Origin: Tanytarsus gracilentus
Taxonomy: Eukaryota; Arthropoda; Insecta; Diptera; Chironomidae
NCBI GenBank assembly: GCA_038502055.1
Contig: JAXRKN010000040.1
Span: 4,092,001 to 4,156,000 of the forward strand
Length of the DNA: 64,000 nt
Direction: 5' to 3'
Part shown: positions 12,513 to 23,075 of the stretch, piece by piece
Layout of the letters: the number at the start of each line of letters is the position of its first letter
Numbering within the stretch: position 1 is the stretch's first letter
Notes under the pieces: model-generated
The model's database searches: none
What the model was told of the DNA's origin: nothing
Seen by the model: the letters and a program-made list of their open reading frames with translations, nothing else
Position numbers and translations under genes: made by a program

Positions 12513-12835
12513 GAATGGCTTCTCCGAGACTTCTCCAAAATGGCTTCTCCGAGACTTCTCCAAAATGGCTGCTCCAAAAAAGACTTCTCCGAGACTTCTC
12601 CAAAATGGCTGCTCCAAAAAAGACTTCTCCAAAATGGCTTCTCCGAGACTTCTCCAAAATGGCTGCTCCAAAAAAGACTTCTCCGAGACTTCTCCAAAAT
12701 GGCTGCTCCAAAAATGACTTCTCCAAAATGGCTACTCCAAAAAAGACTTCTCCAAAAAAGACTTCTCCGAAACTTTTTCAAAATGGCTTCTCCGAAACTT
12801 CTCCTAAAAAACTTGTGCAAGACTTGTCCAAGGTT
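12513..12835 (+). repeat. CTTCTCC-type minisatellite in copy A
   Basis: Three interleaved submotifs, CTTCTCCGAGA, CTTCTCCAAAATGG and CTGCTCCAAAAAAGA, alternate in higher-order groups (for example 12530-12600 against 12580-12680). It directly abuts the 19-bp array and decays toward the right end of the element. Confidence 0.9.
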
Positions 12836-12965
12836 TCTCTTAAAAAAAATTCTCTAGAAAATTCCCCAAAAAAATCTTCCACATAATTACATTTCCTTAG
12901 CATTTCCAATACTGATCAGTTACAAGTGGGTTACACGGCAACACCCACGTGTGGGTTTTGAAACA

Positions 12966-13397
12966 TTTTTTAATTTCAATAACAATTCTCTCACGATCGC
13001 GGTTTATGGGAGATCAGTGATCTTTGTACCCACGCGATAATAATAAAAAGAAAGTTCAGAGAGATGCGCTTCAAATAGATTGTCATGCATTTTTATGGTT
13101 TTTAATAAAATTCACTCGGATAGGTGGATATTGAACTTAATTCTTGGCATATTTTCTCCACATGAAATTGAGTATTCACGACATTATATCGCGTTCCTCA
13201 AAATCTTTATTACATTCATTTCCGCATTTATTATACTGCTGCAATTAACATTTAAAACACCCAAGCAATATTTTCTTCATTTCAATAAATCAGCTCGCGC
13301 GTAATGCAATTTTTTTAAAAGGAAACTTGATCGTTTGAAAAAGATGTCGCGAAATTCATTAAGAATATCATGTGCTCACTGTATGCAACACGTTTTT
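12966..13397. other. spacer between GTCY copies A and B
   Basis: AT-rich single-copy-looking DNA separates two insertions in the same orientation. Nothing coding is supported; the open frame at 13080-13304 is hydrophobic and shows no family resemblance. Confidence 0.5.
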
Positions 13398-13437
13398 AGC
13401 TACCCACAATTTCCTTATATCTCTGATTCCTCCGTCC

Positions 13438-13490
13438 TCCGTCCGTCCGTCCTCCTCCTCTGTCCGTCCGTCCGTCCGTCCGTCCGTCTG
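13438..13490 (+). repeat. (GTCC)n-type microsatellite of copy B
   Basis: GTCC tetramers interrupted by CTCCTCCTCTG. Position and orientation relative to the left end match copy A. Confidence 0.9.
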
Positions 13491-13599
13491 CACAAGCAGA
13501 TCTCGGTCCCTGGCCAGCTAGAGACTTCTATTTTCGCCATGTGCTCTTAGTCTTATGTGCAGCCTGACTATTTTTTAGTCATGACCTATTCTGCCATGC

Positions 13600-14125
13600 G
13601 GCCATACTCCATTTTTCATAAAATTTTCTCTTATATGCTTCATGGTTCTTCAACTCGTATTGGACCAGAAATCATTGGCATTATTCTAACTTGACCAGAA
13701 TCGATTGCATACATGTTTTTCATCTACCTATGGTCGTGCCACAGACAGCCAAAATTCCATTTTTCAGAACTATGGCTTCATTATCTTGAACTCGTGATTG
13801 GATCAGGAATCATTGATATAATGATTTTTTGAGGAATGTCCATCATGGCCGGCCACATGCCACGGACAGCCAAAATGTCCATTTTTCAGAACTATCTTCA
13901 TGTTCTCGTTGAACTCGTATTGGACCAGGAATCGAATGGCATTGATGATTTTTGATAATGTCCATCATGGACGGCCAGCAGTGCCACGGACAGCCAAAAT
14001 GTCCATTTTTCAGAACTATGACTTCATGTATCTCGTTGAACTCGTAATTGGACCAGGAATCTAATGACATAGACGATTTTTGAGCAATGGTCGAACAGGA
14101 CTGCCACGGACAGCCAAAGTGTCCG
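13600..14125 (-). repeat. four diverged 120-bp-type monomers in copy B
   Basis: Anchor words related to GAACTCGT occur at about 13650, 13785, 13910 and 14037, spaced 125-135 bases. The reverse complement matches the D1 monomer (ACGAGTTCAACG, GAAGCCATA, TGATGGACATT). The ATCGAT site of D1 is mutated here (ATCGAA or ATCATT). Confidence 0.8.
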
Positions 14126-14221
14126 GATTGACTTAAACTCATTTTTTATGCACTTGATTTTCAAACACTGATCTGTTACAAGTGGGTTACGCGGCAACAC
14201 CCACGTGTGGGTTTTGAAACA

Positions 14222-17200
14222 TTTTTTTTTATCATTTCTCACTTTAAATTTTTCGAGAAAAGAAAAGCAAACCACCGACAACTTATTAAACTTAACTTGC
14301 GTTGTCGTTTAAAGAACATGCTGGAGGTGAGTGAGTGAGAGAAAGAAAGGAAGTATCAACAGAAAGACGAAAAAGAAAAAGTAAAGGCGTATTGAAAATG
14401 AGGTCATTAGATTTCTTGACGATCACGCCCGAGAATATCGTTGGCTGTATTGATTAAGCGAGAGTTAGCAAGTGTGATTTCATATGTCTTCAATTGGTGT
14501 GACCCTCTTTGCTAATAAACTAATTTTAATTTGCTTTCTTTCTTTGTGTATAAAATAAAATGTGTTGAGGATCGCTCATTTCCATTTATAGCATTTTAAT
14601 TGACTTCTCATTTTTTCCTTCTCTATTTCGCAATATCTCAATTTTTTACGACTCCGATTCTCATAAAAATGCTCGACAGAGATTTCGATGGGAAAGAAAA
14701 TAAGGCAGGAATAGGAAATGATGATTAAAAGAATTTATTGACAGATTAAATAATTTCGCCGGTATAAGAGATGAAGTGAAATTGATTGAGAACATAAAGT
14801 GAGCGCAATAGCCGAGAATCTAGGAAGGTGATTTAGAATTGAGAATTGAAAACAATGAAATCGCAAGCCGCCGAACAATAATCATCCAAATGACGATAAA
14901 TCTGACGTAAATATGATGAATAATGACAGGAAAGAGAGAGAAAGAGGGAGGAGATGGGATGGTTGGTAGGCAAGCAACAGTCAGTCGGTAGCAGTTAGTT
15001 TTTAATCCGGAATTGAAGAAAAAAATCAATTGTGACCGGCAATTTCATCACCATGAGAACCACACCCGAACTTATAATTTACAATGTAGAATAAACCCGA
15101 AAATTGTTCTCCCTTTCTAATCTAATTGAGAGATCAATTATCTGTAATGAATGGCGGCTGATTTGTGGCGTGTCTAACAATTAAAGCGTGATTTTCAATT
15201 ATATAATTAAACGTGCTGATTATTCTCCACATGGTCGTTACAATGTACCATATACGCAACTTTAAATAATTGTTGATGACAAAAAAATGAGGAAATGTGC
15301 GAGCATTCATGGGATTTCTATTGTGCACTATACGGCGAATATTTCTTTTTTTTTCGGTTGCAATTAAAATGTGTGTACACATCAACCGTCTCCTTTTGTT
15401 GGCTTAACTGAATAATGCTCACGCTCGAATATGTTTGATGCCGTGTGAGTTTTAAATGACACCATAACGGGTTATTTTTTTTGAGTACTCTCGAAAATTG
15501 CAAAATATTAAAGTGTCGAATAAAAGTGAGATGAGAACACATTAGTCAATTTCCACGATTTAAATTAAAGCTTAATTAAAGCCACATTTCAATAGATTAT
15601 AATCAATGCAATAAATACAAAACACACTTCTTAGCTCTGACCCTGATTCACGACTGGGTTATTGCCAATTTTAATTTTCTAAATCCATCGTGAGTCGATG
15701 CATTGAAGCTGATTTTGAAACTGAAACCAACCAAACAATGATCGAAATTAATTAAATTCTTTCTCAATGCACAAAAAAACAGTATCGCATTACTACGAGG
15801 AGGTTGACAAAAATTTCAACATGACGATGGATGAATTGAACACGCTTGACATAACCGTGGCTTTTTGATTTATTTTAACTATTTCAAAATGTCCCACTCG
15901 ATTCGATGTAATTCCTGTACCTGGCTATTGAACGGATAAAATATTATGCAGTCCCATCAGATTTGAGCATATAAAAAATTGGGTTATTTTACATGGAAAT
16001 GAATCACACACCACTGAACTCTCTCGTTTATTTATTGGCATTGACATCAAATTAAAATTTATAGGCCACTCTTTTTTTCCTCGAAAACCATTATGCACTT
16101 TGGGACGTTTTAAAATATTTTATGCTAATTAAGAATTTAAGGTCACACGGTCTCCTCTCGCATTGCATCGTGTGATTTTGCGAGAAAGAATATAATTTTC
16201 ATTTCCTTCCCTTTTATGGACTTTGACTTTATAAAAAAATCTTTTGTTAAGAATCTTAATTAAGTCTGCGAATTGACTTAATTGCACATGGTGAATCGTG
16301 AGACAGTGAACGTTAAAATTAATGTAATTAATTGTACTCAACAACGTTGCTCCCTCTCATCAATCTTCATTTCTCTTCTTCTCGCGCTGTGTGTCTCTTT
16401 TCGTTCTCGACTTTTAATCAAAGCACGGAAAAATATTTTTTTTGTTACCGATTAAAATCCTTTAATAAATGCTTCACATTATCTTTTTGCATCCCATCGA
16501 GAACTCTTTTTTTTATGAATGACTCACATCTTTTTTTTCACAGACAGCACAATGCCGAAGATATGAATGAAAAAAAAACTGTTTTACTTGGCACTCAAAA
16601 ATTTCCAACTCAGCGAACTGCTTCAGACGATCGCAGCGAAAAGACTAAACAACAATATTTTTCATTTCTTTTTCTACTCAACTCGACTAACTATAAGTAA
16701 ACAGCAGCAACAGTTTGAGAGAGTGAGAAGGACAGAGAGCGTCCAATGAAAGAAGATAAAAGCATTCGAATGTTGAGATGTGTTTCATTAGAAAAAAAAC
16801 ACGTGAGAGTAAATCGATCGGTCTTGAAAACCACAGCACAACATCAGAAGCAACAGATCGAGGAAAATCTTACTTTCAACGTGGTCAATTCTTATATTGC
16901 GCTCGCGCTCTCACAAACAACAATGTTTATGCTCATTGCCTCGATTGTGGTTGAATGATCTCGACGTTCTCTGTTTTTTTTTTCTGTTGCATGTTGTTGT
17001 TTCTTTCTGTGGTCAATGTGCGCACCATTTACAGACGGTTGTTTATGCATTTATTTATTTTCAATATCACTGATTCATACGTCAATGTTTCGACGAGACT
17101 ACAAGAGCAAAAAAAGTTGATGCACGGGATGCAAAACGAGATCTGAAGGAAAAGTAAAATTATCGATAATTTTAATTAGATTTACATCCTTTTTACGTTA

Positions 17201-18417
17201 TCGGGAGCTTGTTTTTTAATAGCTATATTGCATTAACAATTTGACGGAAATGTTTCATCGCAGTAGCGCGAGAGAAATTATTTTTCGTAACGTAATTTTT
17301 TGTGGTCGAGATGATTTCGAAGTGTTAATATTGCAGCAGTTCAATTTTCATACCAACATAAAGTGATATAATTGATCTGTCATTAGTGGCATTATTGAAA
17401 ACGATTTTTAATTTTTATATTGACTCATTCACATATGCAAGTTTCAAAAGCTCGCACACGCCAAACGCGTGAGTGAGAGCAGCATGCAAAAAAACAGTTT
17501 AAAAATTTCGTAATTGCCTGTGTGATAGATGAGAAAGTTTTAAATATATAATCTGACACCTTCATCATCATCAGCGCCAGAGATTTATTGTTCAATCAAT
17601 TAATGCTCGCAAATTGCCTCCACATTGTGACGATAAAATCAAAGATTGGAAAAAGTGAAAAACGACAAGCGAACGTGAGAGAAATTTTTTTTTGTATTGA
17701 AAGTGATATTTTTTCTGGTACACAATTATTATGGCCAGTTGCACAATTTTATGGATTGAGAACTAAATAGATATTTTTTTCTCTATCAGAGATTTTTTTT
17801 GCTAAAGTGTCTTATTAAAACTTTTTACTCTATCGAGTTTGAGCCGCTGAAGTTTTAATGTGAATCAACAGCTTTTTTGCTGCAAATGGAAAAACTAAAT
17901 TGTTTATATTTATGTTTGACACAGAAAACCACAATAAATGCATAACACGCGGACAAAGCTTATGAGAAATCGCTCTTATGTGAGAGAGTTTAGACTTTCA
18001 GAGACATTAATATCATCAGAAGTAAGCGAAATGGCATTGAAGCTCACACAAATTTTTCTCTTATTCTGCACTATAAAGGAAAATAAATAGCCATGCTTAG
18101 TTGGGTGCTGCTGGCTCTTTTGCTTGCTGCTCGGTGAAAGTTTTTCCTCATTTCTGATTTCAATTTATTAAGGTTTTAATGTCGCGCGTCGGTCAACGTT
18201 TTTTGCACTGATCAACGAAAAATTTCATAATCGAATTTGTGCACTCGAACTTTCAATTTACAGTTCTCGATGATTAATTTTTTATGCTATTCAAACATTA
18301 AAAAATCTCTTTTTTTGTCTTTTGTTCCAAATTACAAGCTTTTGTGTGGAGGTTAAAAAAAATCTTTTTACCAAAGTAAATTAAAATTTCAAAAGAACTT
18401 GTTTGGCTTTTTTTGTG
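14222..18417. other. gene-free stretch
   Basis: No gene, RNA or element could be supported in 4.2 kb. Composition is AT-rich with GAGA-rich patches (14330-14400, 14930-14960). Open frames such as 16332-16700 are Ser/Phe/Thr-rich and unremarkable. Confidence 0.5.
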
Positions 18418-18425
18418 CAGAAACC

Positions 18426-18795
18426 GGTAAGAGTCCTGTTTCTTGGCCCATGGAATTTTTGGAATTTTTAATGTCGATTCTTCTGGGTCGCTGAATCCAA
18501 AAATCCAAAAATTAAAACGCGCTGACCCACTTAGACCCCTCAAACAGACCCCTCAACTTTTCATTGTTTATGTTAAAAATATATACTCAAAAACCGACAA
18601 TATTAGGGGAAAGGTGGGAATTCGGGGTTGTAGGGTGGGGAGAATCACACGAGGGTACACTGCTGCAGGGGTACACCGCTTAAAGGGGTACACCGCTTAT
18701 AGGGGGTACACCGCTTAAAATGTTAACAAAAAATATCAAAATTATTCGTAAACAGAACCCCACACGAAGGTTATACAATTTAGGGGTACACCGCT
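18426..18795 (+). repeat. left inverted terminus of the foldback element
   Basis: It begins GGTAAGAGTCCTGTTTC and ends at about GGGGTACAC. It pairs with 19913-20289 in reverse. Small differences include an 11-base insertion in the right copy after GTCGATTCTT. The matching open frames in the two arms (18443-18718 plus and 19981-20265 minus) are a consequence of the inverted repeat, not two genes. Confidence 0.9.
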
Positions 18796-18897
18796 TAAAC
18801 ACATACGTTACGATGGATATGCAGCTTAAACGAATGAAATTGAAAAAAACCTTACTGCGTTTTAGTTTTTTTTTAAATTATATGACAAATAATTTAC

Positions 18898-19110
18898 AGG
18901 AGCTGTGTCCACTTGAGGGTGAAAGTTCAAGGGGCTGTACCCTCTTGAGGGTTAAAGTTTAAGGGGCTGTGCCCTCTTGAGGGTGAAAGTTTAAGGGGCT
19001 GTGCCCTCTTGAGGGTTAAAGTTTAAGGGGCTGTGCCCTCTTGAGGGTTAAAGTTTAAGGGGCTTTGCCCCCTTGATAGTGAAAGTTTAAGGGGCTGCGC
19101 CCTCTTATAA
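18898..19110 (+). repeat. 32-bp tandem array inside the foldback element
   Basis: Units start AAGGGGCTGTGCCCTCTTGA and recur at 18929, 18961, 18993, 19025, 19057 and 19089, an exact 32-bp spacing, with a partial first and last unit. Each unit contains two short dyads, GGGGCTGTGCCC and CCCTCTTGAGGG, so the array could fold into a string of hairpins. Confidence 0.95.
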
Positions 19111-19654
19111 AAAAAAACAAAATTAAATTAAATTTTTTAATAACGGTAGTAAAATTCTGAAAATGATGCTAAATATCAGTAAAAATTTTAGTTTTTTCTT
19201 TCTTTTTTTAAAGCAAGTAGTCGGCTTAAAACGTTAATAGTTTTATTTCAGAGTTGAATTTTTGCGTTCTTTTCTCAAAAAAATTATTAAATTTTTTTTT
19301 CACTCATATAAACTTTATATGACTTTAATTTTTGAAATTTTTGACTTTTTTAAAAACTAATCAGATGTCGCAAATAGTCGAAATAAATGCTATTAGAAAA
19401 CATAAAAAATTTTGATAAAAAAGTATTTTTTCAAAAAAGTCTCGCATAGTTCTCGTGAAGTACGCAAGACTTTTTTGAAAAATTTAAAATGTCCATAACT
19501 CAAAAACTAAAGGGTGTCGAAAAAAACTAAAAACATGTCGCAAATAGTCGTAATAGTGTCGAAATAATATCCAAATTTCAGACCGATCTGAAAAAAATTC
19601 TCGCATACTTCTCGCACATCTGTACAAAGCAACATGATTGGGTTTTTTTGAATT

Positions 19655-19770
19655 TTTTGTTGAAGGGAAAAATGGGTGGGTTTTGTTGAATATTTTGTTG
19701 AAGGGAAAAATGGGTGGGTTTTGTTGAATATTTTGTTGAAGGGAAAAATAAGTGGGTTTTGTTAAAAGAA
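19655..19770 (+). repeat. three 38-bp direct repeats inside the foldback element
   Basis: GTTGAAGGGAAAAATGGGTG recurs with starts at 19659, 19697 and 19735, exactly 38 bp apart; the third has AAG for GGG. It lies between the 32-bp array and the right inverted terminus. Confidence 0.9.
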
Positions 19771-19912
19771 AAAAATGCACGAATTTTATTAAAACATTTA
19801 ATTTGAGTGTGTTGTTTTGTAAAAAATTTTAACATTTCTTTATGCAAGTTTATCCCTTGTTATCGGTGTACCTCTACAGCTGCATACCCCTAAAGCTGTG
19901 TATCTCTAAAGT

Positions 19913-20289
19913 TGTGTACCCCTAAATTGTATAACCTTCGTGTGGGGTTCTGTTTACGAATAATTTTGATATTTTTTATGTTAACATTTTAAGCTGTGTA
20001 CCCCTTTTAAGCGGTGTACCCCTTTAAGCGGTGTACCCCTGCAGCAGTGTACCCCTCGTGTGATTCTCCCCACCCTACAACCCCGAATTCCCACCTTTCC
20101 CCTAATATTGTCGGTTTTTGAGTATATATTTTTAACATAAACAATGAAAAGTTGAGGGGTCTGTTTGAGGGGTCTAAGTGGGTCAGCGCGTTTTAATTTT
20201 TGAATTTTTGGATTCAGCGACCCAAAATTAGTAAGAATCGACATTAAAAATTCCAAAAATTCCATGGGCCAAGAAACAGGACTTTAGCC
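19913..20289 (-). repeat. right inverted terminus of the foldback element
   Basis: Reverse complement of 18426-18795, ending CAGGACTTTAGCC before the CAGAAACC duplication. Three to four degenerate GGGGTACAC units continue inward past the paired region (19865-19925), where the left arm has none. Confidence 0.9.
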
Positions 20290-20297
20290 CAGAAACC

Positions 20298-21768
20298 AAA
20301 AGATCTCAAGTAACAAAGTTTAAGTAGGGTGAACATAAAAGAAACAAAAGATTTGCGATGAGAACCTCAAAAGTCAGAAAGGTTATTTGAGTTAAGGATT
20401 TAAAGATTAATTTTTCTTAAATTATGTAATTCTAAAATATTTCAAGAAATCTTGTTCAATTAGAACTAAAACTTCCATTTTTAAATTTATTCATGCAAAC
20501 CACTTTGAAGTTGTCCGTGAACTTTTTACGGCGCTTGACGAGTTGACTGAGTGCTTTCATTTTCTTTTCATTTTAATTTTAATAACAATAATAAGTCGCA
20601 CTCATTCGCATAATGTAAGTGAACAATTAAGCAGAGAAACGAGCGGATATTAAAATAAATTAAGTCGGTGATAATTAGACATTGAATTTTAATTGAGAGA
20701 ATTTTCATTTCCGTTATTTTGTTGAAATAAATTTGATTATAATAACTCTCCTAACCTTTTTCGGTCTTCTCACCTGAAAATTTATTGACAATCGCCAAAA
20801 CGTCATTTTATATGTTTTTGTTCATATCCAAAATCAGCGTTTAATTAATTGTGTGTTGACTCGGCGGCGACAGCGGTAGTAAATTTACTGTGTGAGAAAA
20901 TCAACAGCATGTAGTTTTTGCATGAACACAATCATATACATAATATGCATCGCACTCCCGGGGCATTAAAAGTGACGTGAGAAATAATTATTGTGTGACT
21001 TTTACGTATGACTTCAATAGTGGCAATTATATTATCTTCCCTGCCTTCACATTCGCTCATTCATTTCACTTTCCGTCGCTCTCGGAAGCAGCAAAACATC
21101 AAAGTTGTCTACTTTTTAGCCGTTACCTGCTAATATGAGTTGGCGCTGTTATGCTCAATTTTCCATGTGTCTGTGTCATCAAGATTTCTGCACATAAAAT
21201 TCCAACTTTAAGTTTATGTTATTTTGATAATTTTTTGTTGAACTCACAAAGTTGCGCATGCATCACCCACATTTCACGTGGGCTATGATAAATAAAATTT
21301 TGCATGCTCCATGAATGTGCTGTAATTATGAGCTTATTCAATCACATTTTCAATGTTATCTCTTAGTTTGCATCGTACTTGTCGCTTGCAAGACACTTCT
21401 TTTTTAAACTCTCGTCGTTTTCAACTAAATGAAATAATTACATAATGATGGCACATTTGACTTTGCACGGGAGTGCGAGACATTTTGCAAATTAAAAATA
21501 GATCTTCCTCTGCATGATAAATGAAGATTTTTTTTCGCTACAATTTTGCATCTGTCAGAGATAGAAAAGAAGAGTTGCAGTGACATTGCATGCGGGGTTG
21601 ATGTTAGCACAAAAAAAGGGAATGATTGATGACTTCGATGGAAACAATGATGACGCAACATGTTGCACACACACACATTTTCGGTGTAATTTAATTAATT
21701 GTTATCTCAAAAAATGTGATTAGAATTGAATTGTGTCATAATAGAGAATCAAACAAAATTCATAATAA
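20298..21768. other. gene-free stretch between foldback element and D1
   Basis: No coding or repeat feature is supported. The DNA is ordinary AT-rich sequence with scattered GAGA and CGCTC words. Confidence 0.5.
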
Positions 21769-21849
21769 ACAAGATGGGTCTGCAAACGGCGTTGCCATTT
21801 CCAATAGCTCCGCATAGATTAGTACCCTACTCCGTTGCAATGAGCATTA

Positions 21850-22670
21850 GTGGCACTCTTGGTTAATCATGAAGGACATTCTTCAAAAATCATCAGTGTC
21901 AATCGATTCCTGATGCAATGACGAGTTCAACGATACCCATGAAGCCATAATTCTGAAAAATGGACATTAGTGGCACTCCTGCCCGGCCATGATGGACATT
22001 CTTCAAAAATCATCAGTGTCAATCGATTCCTGATGCAATAACGAGTTCAACGATACCCATGAAGCCATAATTCTGAAAAATGGACATTAGTGGCACTCCT
22101 GCCCGGCCATGATGGACATTCCTCAAAAATCATCAGTGTCAATCGATTCTTGATGCAATGACGAGTTCCACGACATACCTGAAGCCATAGTTCTGAAAAA
22201 TGGACATTAGTGGCACTCCTGGACGGCCATGATGGACACTCCTCAAAAATCATCAATGTAAATCGATTCCTGATGCAATGACGAGTTCAACGATACCCAT
22301 GAAGCCATAGTTCTGAAAATGGACATTAGTGGCACTCCTGGCCGACCATGATGGACATTCCTCTAAAATCGTCAATGCCAATCGATTCCTGATGCAATTA
22401 CGAGTTCAACGACATACATGAAGCCATAGTTCTGAAAATGGGCATTAGTGGCACTCCTGGCCGGCCATGATGGACATTCCTCAAAAATCATCAGTGTCAA
22501 TCGATTCCTGATGCAATTACGAGTTCAACGATACCCATGAAGCCATAGTTCTGAAAAATGGACATTAGTGGCACTCCTGCCCGGCCATGATGGACATTCC
22601 TCAAAAATCATCAGTGTCAATCGATTCCTGATGCAATTACGAGTTCAACGATACCCATGAAGCCATATAA
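21850..22670 (+). repeat. seven tandem 120-bp monomers with ATCGAT sites (D1)
   Basis: The anchor TGATGCAAT begins at 21911, 22031, 22151, 22271, 22390, 22509 and 22629, spacings of 119-120. Each unit contains AATCGATTC (a ClaI-type ATCGAT site), ACGAGTTC, GAAGCCATA, GGACATTAGTGGCACTCCTG and a CATGATGGACATTC-like segment. Units are close in sequence, so the array looks young or homogenised. The last unit leaves the array through CCATATAAGAGAAAATTTG, a junction also seen in copies B, C and D2. Confidence 0.95.
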
Positions 22671-22834
22671 GAGAAAATTTGTATGAAAAAGGACATTTTT
22701 GCACTCAGGGACGGTCCTTGGAGGGTCGGACCTCAAAACAAAATACTTCTTGCACAACTAGAGCCAAAACCCGATCTTTAGCCACAAACCCGACTCAAAT
22801 CCGACCAGCCGTTCATGAGATATGGCGTTCACTA

Positions 22835-22885
22835 AGATCGTGAGAAAGTAAGAAAGTGAGAAAGTGAGAAAGTGAGAAAGTAAGA
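22835..22885 (+). repeat. GAGAAAGT tandem tract of D1
   Basis: Five to six 8-bp units alternate AGTGAGAA and AGTAAGAA. The corresponding tract in D2 (61670-61735, inverted) is longer and dominated by ACTTTCTT. Confidence 0.9.
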
Positions 22886-23075
22886 TGACTTAAATGGCTC
22901 TAACTCCTCGTAGGATCAACCGATTTCAAATCTGTTTTCGCCAGTTTGTAGGGTTTGGCTAGGCCTATCATTTGAGTATATGTTTTGATATTGCACAATG
23001 TAATGTCTTGGCACTAGGGGCCGAAAACAGGTTTTGGAAAAATCCAAAATTAATATATAGCGGAGCTATAATAAT

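Larger units (their letters stand above)
11660..12965 (+). mobile_element. GTCY-microsatellite non-autonomous element, copy A
   Basis: The element starts AGTGTAACCCACGAAGTGG and ends GTGGGTTTTGAAACA, with a T6 run on each side (11654-11659 and 12966-12971). Both ends carry GTGTAACCCAC in inverted orientation (the right-hand copy reads GTGGGTTACAC) next to small hairpins. Order inside: (GTCC)n at 11703-11750, a conserved block containing CAGCTAGAGATTTCGGGTTTTCGCC, a 19-bp minisatellite, a second minisatellite of CTTCTCC/CTGCTCC-based units, then the right end. It encodes nothing credible. Copies B and C share ends and the block next to the microsatellite but not the minisatellites. The (GTCY)n core matches what is known of dipteran mini-me/DINE-like elements; membership of that class is inferred. 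Confidence 0.85.
13398..14221 (+). mobile_element. GTCY-microsatellite non-autonomous element, copy B
   Basis: The left end is diverged (AGCTACCCACAATTT) and preceded by T5. The right end, GTTACAAGTGGGTTACGCGG through GGGTTTTGAAACA, is nearly identical to copy A and followed by T9. A GTCC/CTCC microsatellite lies at 13438-13490, followed by GGCCAGCTAGAGACTTCTATT, the counterpart of copy A's conserved block. The body holds about four diverged 120-bp-type monomers in reverse orientation relative to D1, recognised by GAACTCGTATTGGACCAGGA and CTTCATG words. The monomers here carry an extra GCCACGGACAGCCAAAATG segment. Confidence 0.8.
18426..20289. mobile_element. foldback-type element with long inverted termini and 8-bp target duplication
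   Basis: The 1864-bp element is flanked by the direct repeat CAGAAACC (18418-18425 and 20290-20297). The outermost bases are GGTAAGAGTCCTG on the left and, reverse-complemented on the right, GGCTAAAGTCCTG. The termini are near-identical inverted repeats of about 370 bp by eye. They contain tandem 17-bp-like units (GGGGTACACCGCTTAAA) near their inner parts. The interior carries a 32-bp tandem array, a 38-bp triple repeat and two related segments containing GTCGCAAATAGTCG. No transposase is present. An 8-bp duplication is typical of hAT and P superfamilies and close to the 9 bp of Foldback elements; the superfamily cannot be settled from these termini. Confidence 0.9.
21769..23075 (+). mobile_element. 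element D1, 120-bp monomer array with GAGAAAGT tract
   Basis: It starts ACAAGATGGGTCTGCAAACG and runs through CCATTTCCAATAGCTCCGC into seven tandem 120-bp monomers. It then continues with a unique block (GACGGTCCTTGGAGGGTCGG, CAAAACCCGATCTTTAGCC), an 8-bp GAGAAAGT repeat and an end near TATATAGCGGAGCTATAATA. ATAGCTCCGC near the left end reappears inverted at the right (AGCGGAGCTAT), hinting at terminal inverted repeats. D2 at 61.5 kb is the same structure inverted. No open frame is credible. Exact ends are estimated by comparison with D2. Confidence 0.8.

Noticed and set aside
12002..12886. Long overlapping open frames on both strands (up to 202 codons)
   Set aside because: They are translations of 19-bp and CTTCTCC minisatellites; all three plus frames are open in the 19-bp array and the peptides repeat with the DNA period.
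18443..20265. Two similar proteins encoded on opposite strands
   Set aside because: They are the same inverted terminal repeat read from each arm of the foldback element, and neither resembles a transposase.
22047..22256. Minus-strand frame with repeated MMIFEECPSWP
   Set aside because: Translation of 120-bp monomers; the period is a multiple of three, so the frame stays open by chance.
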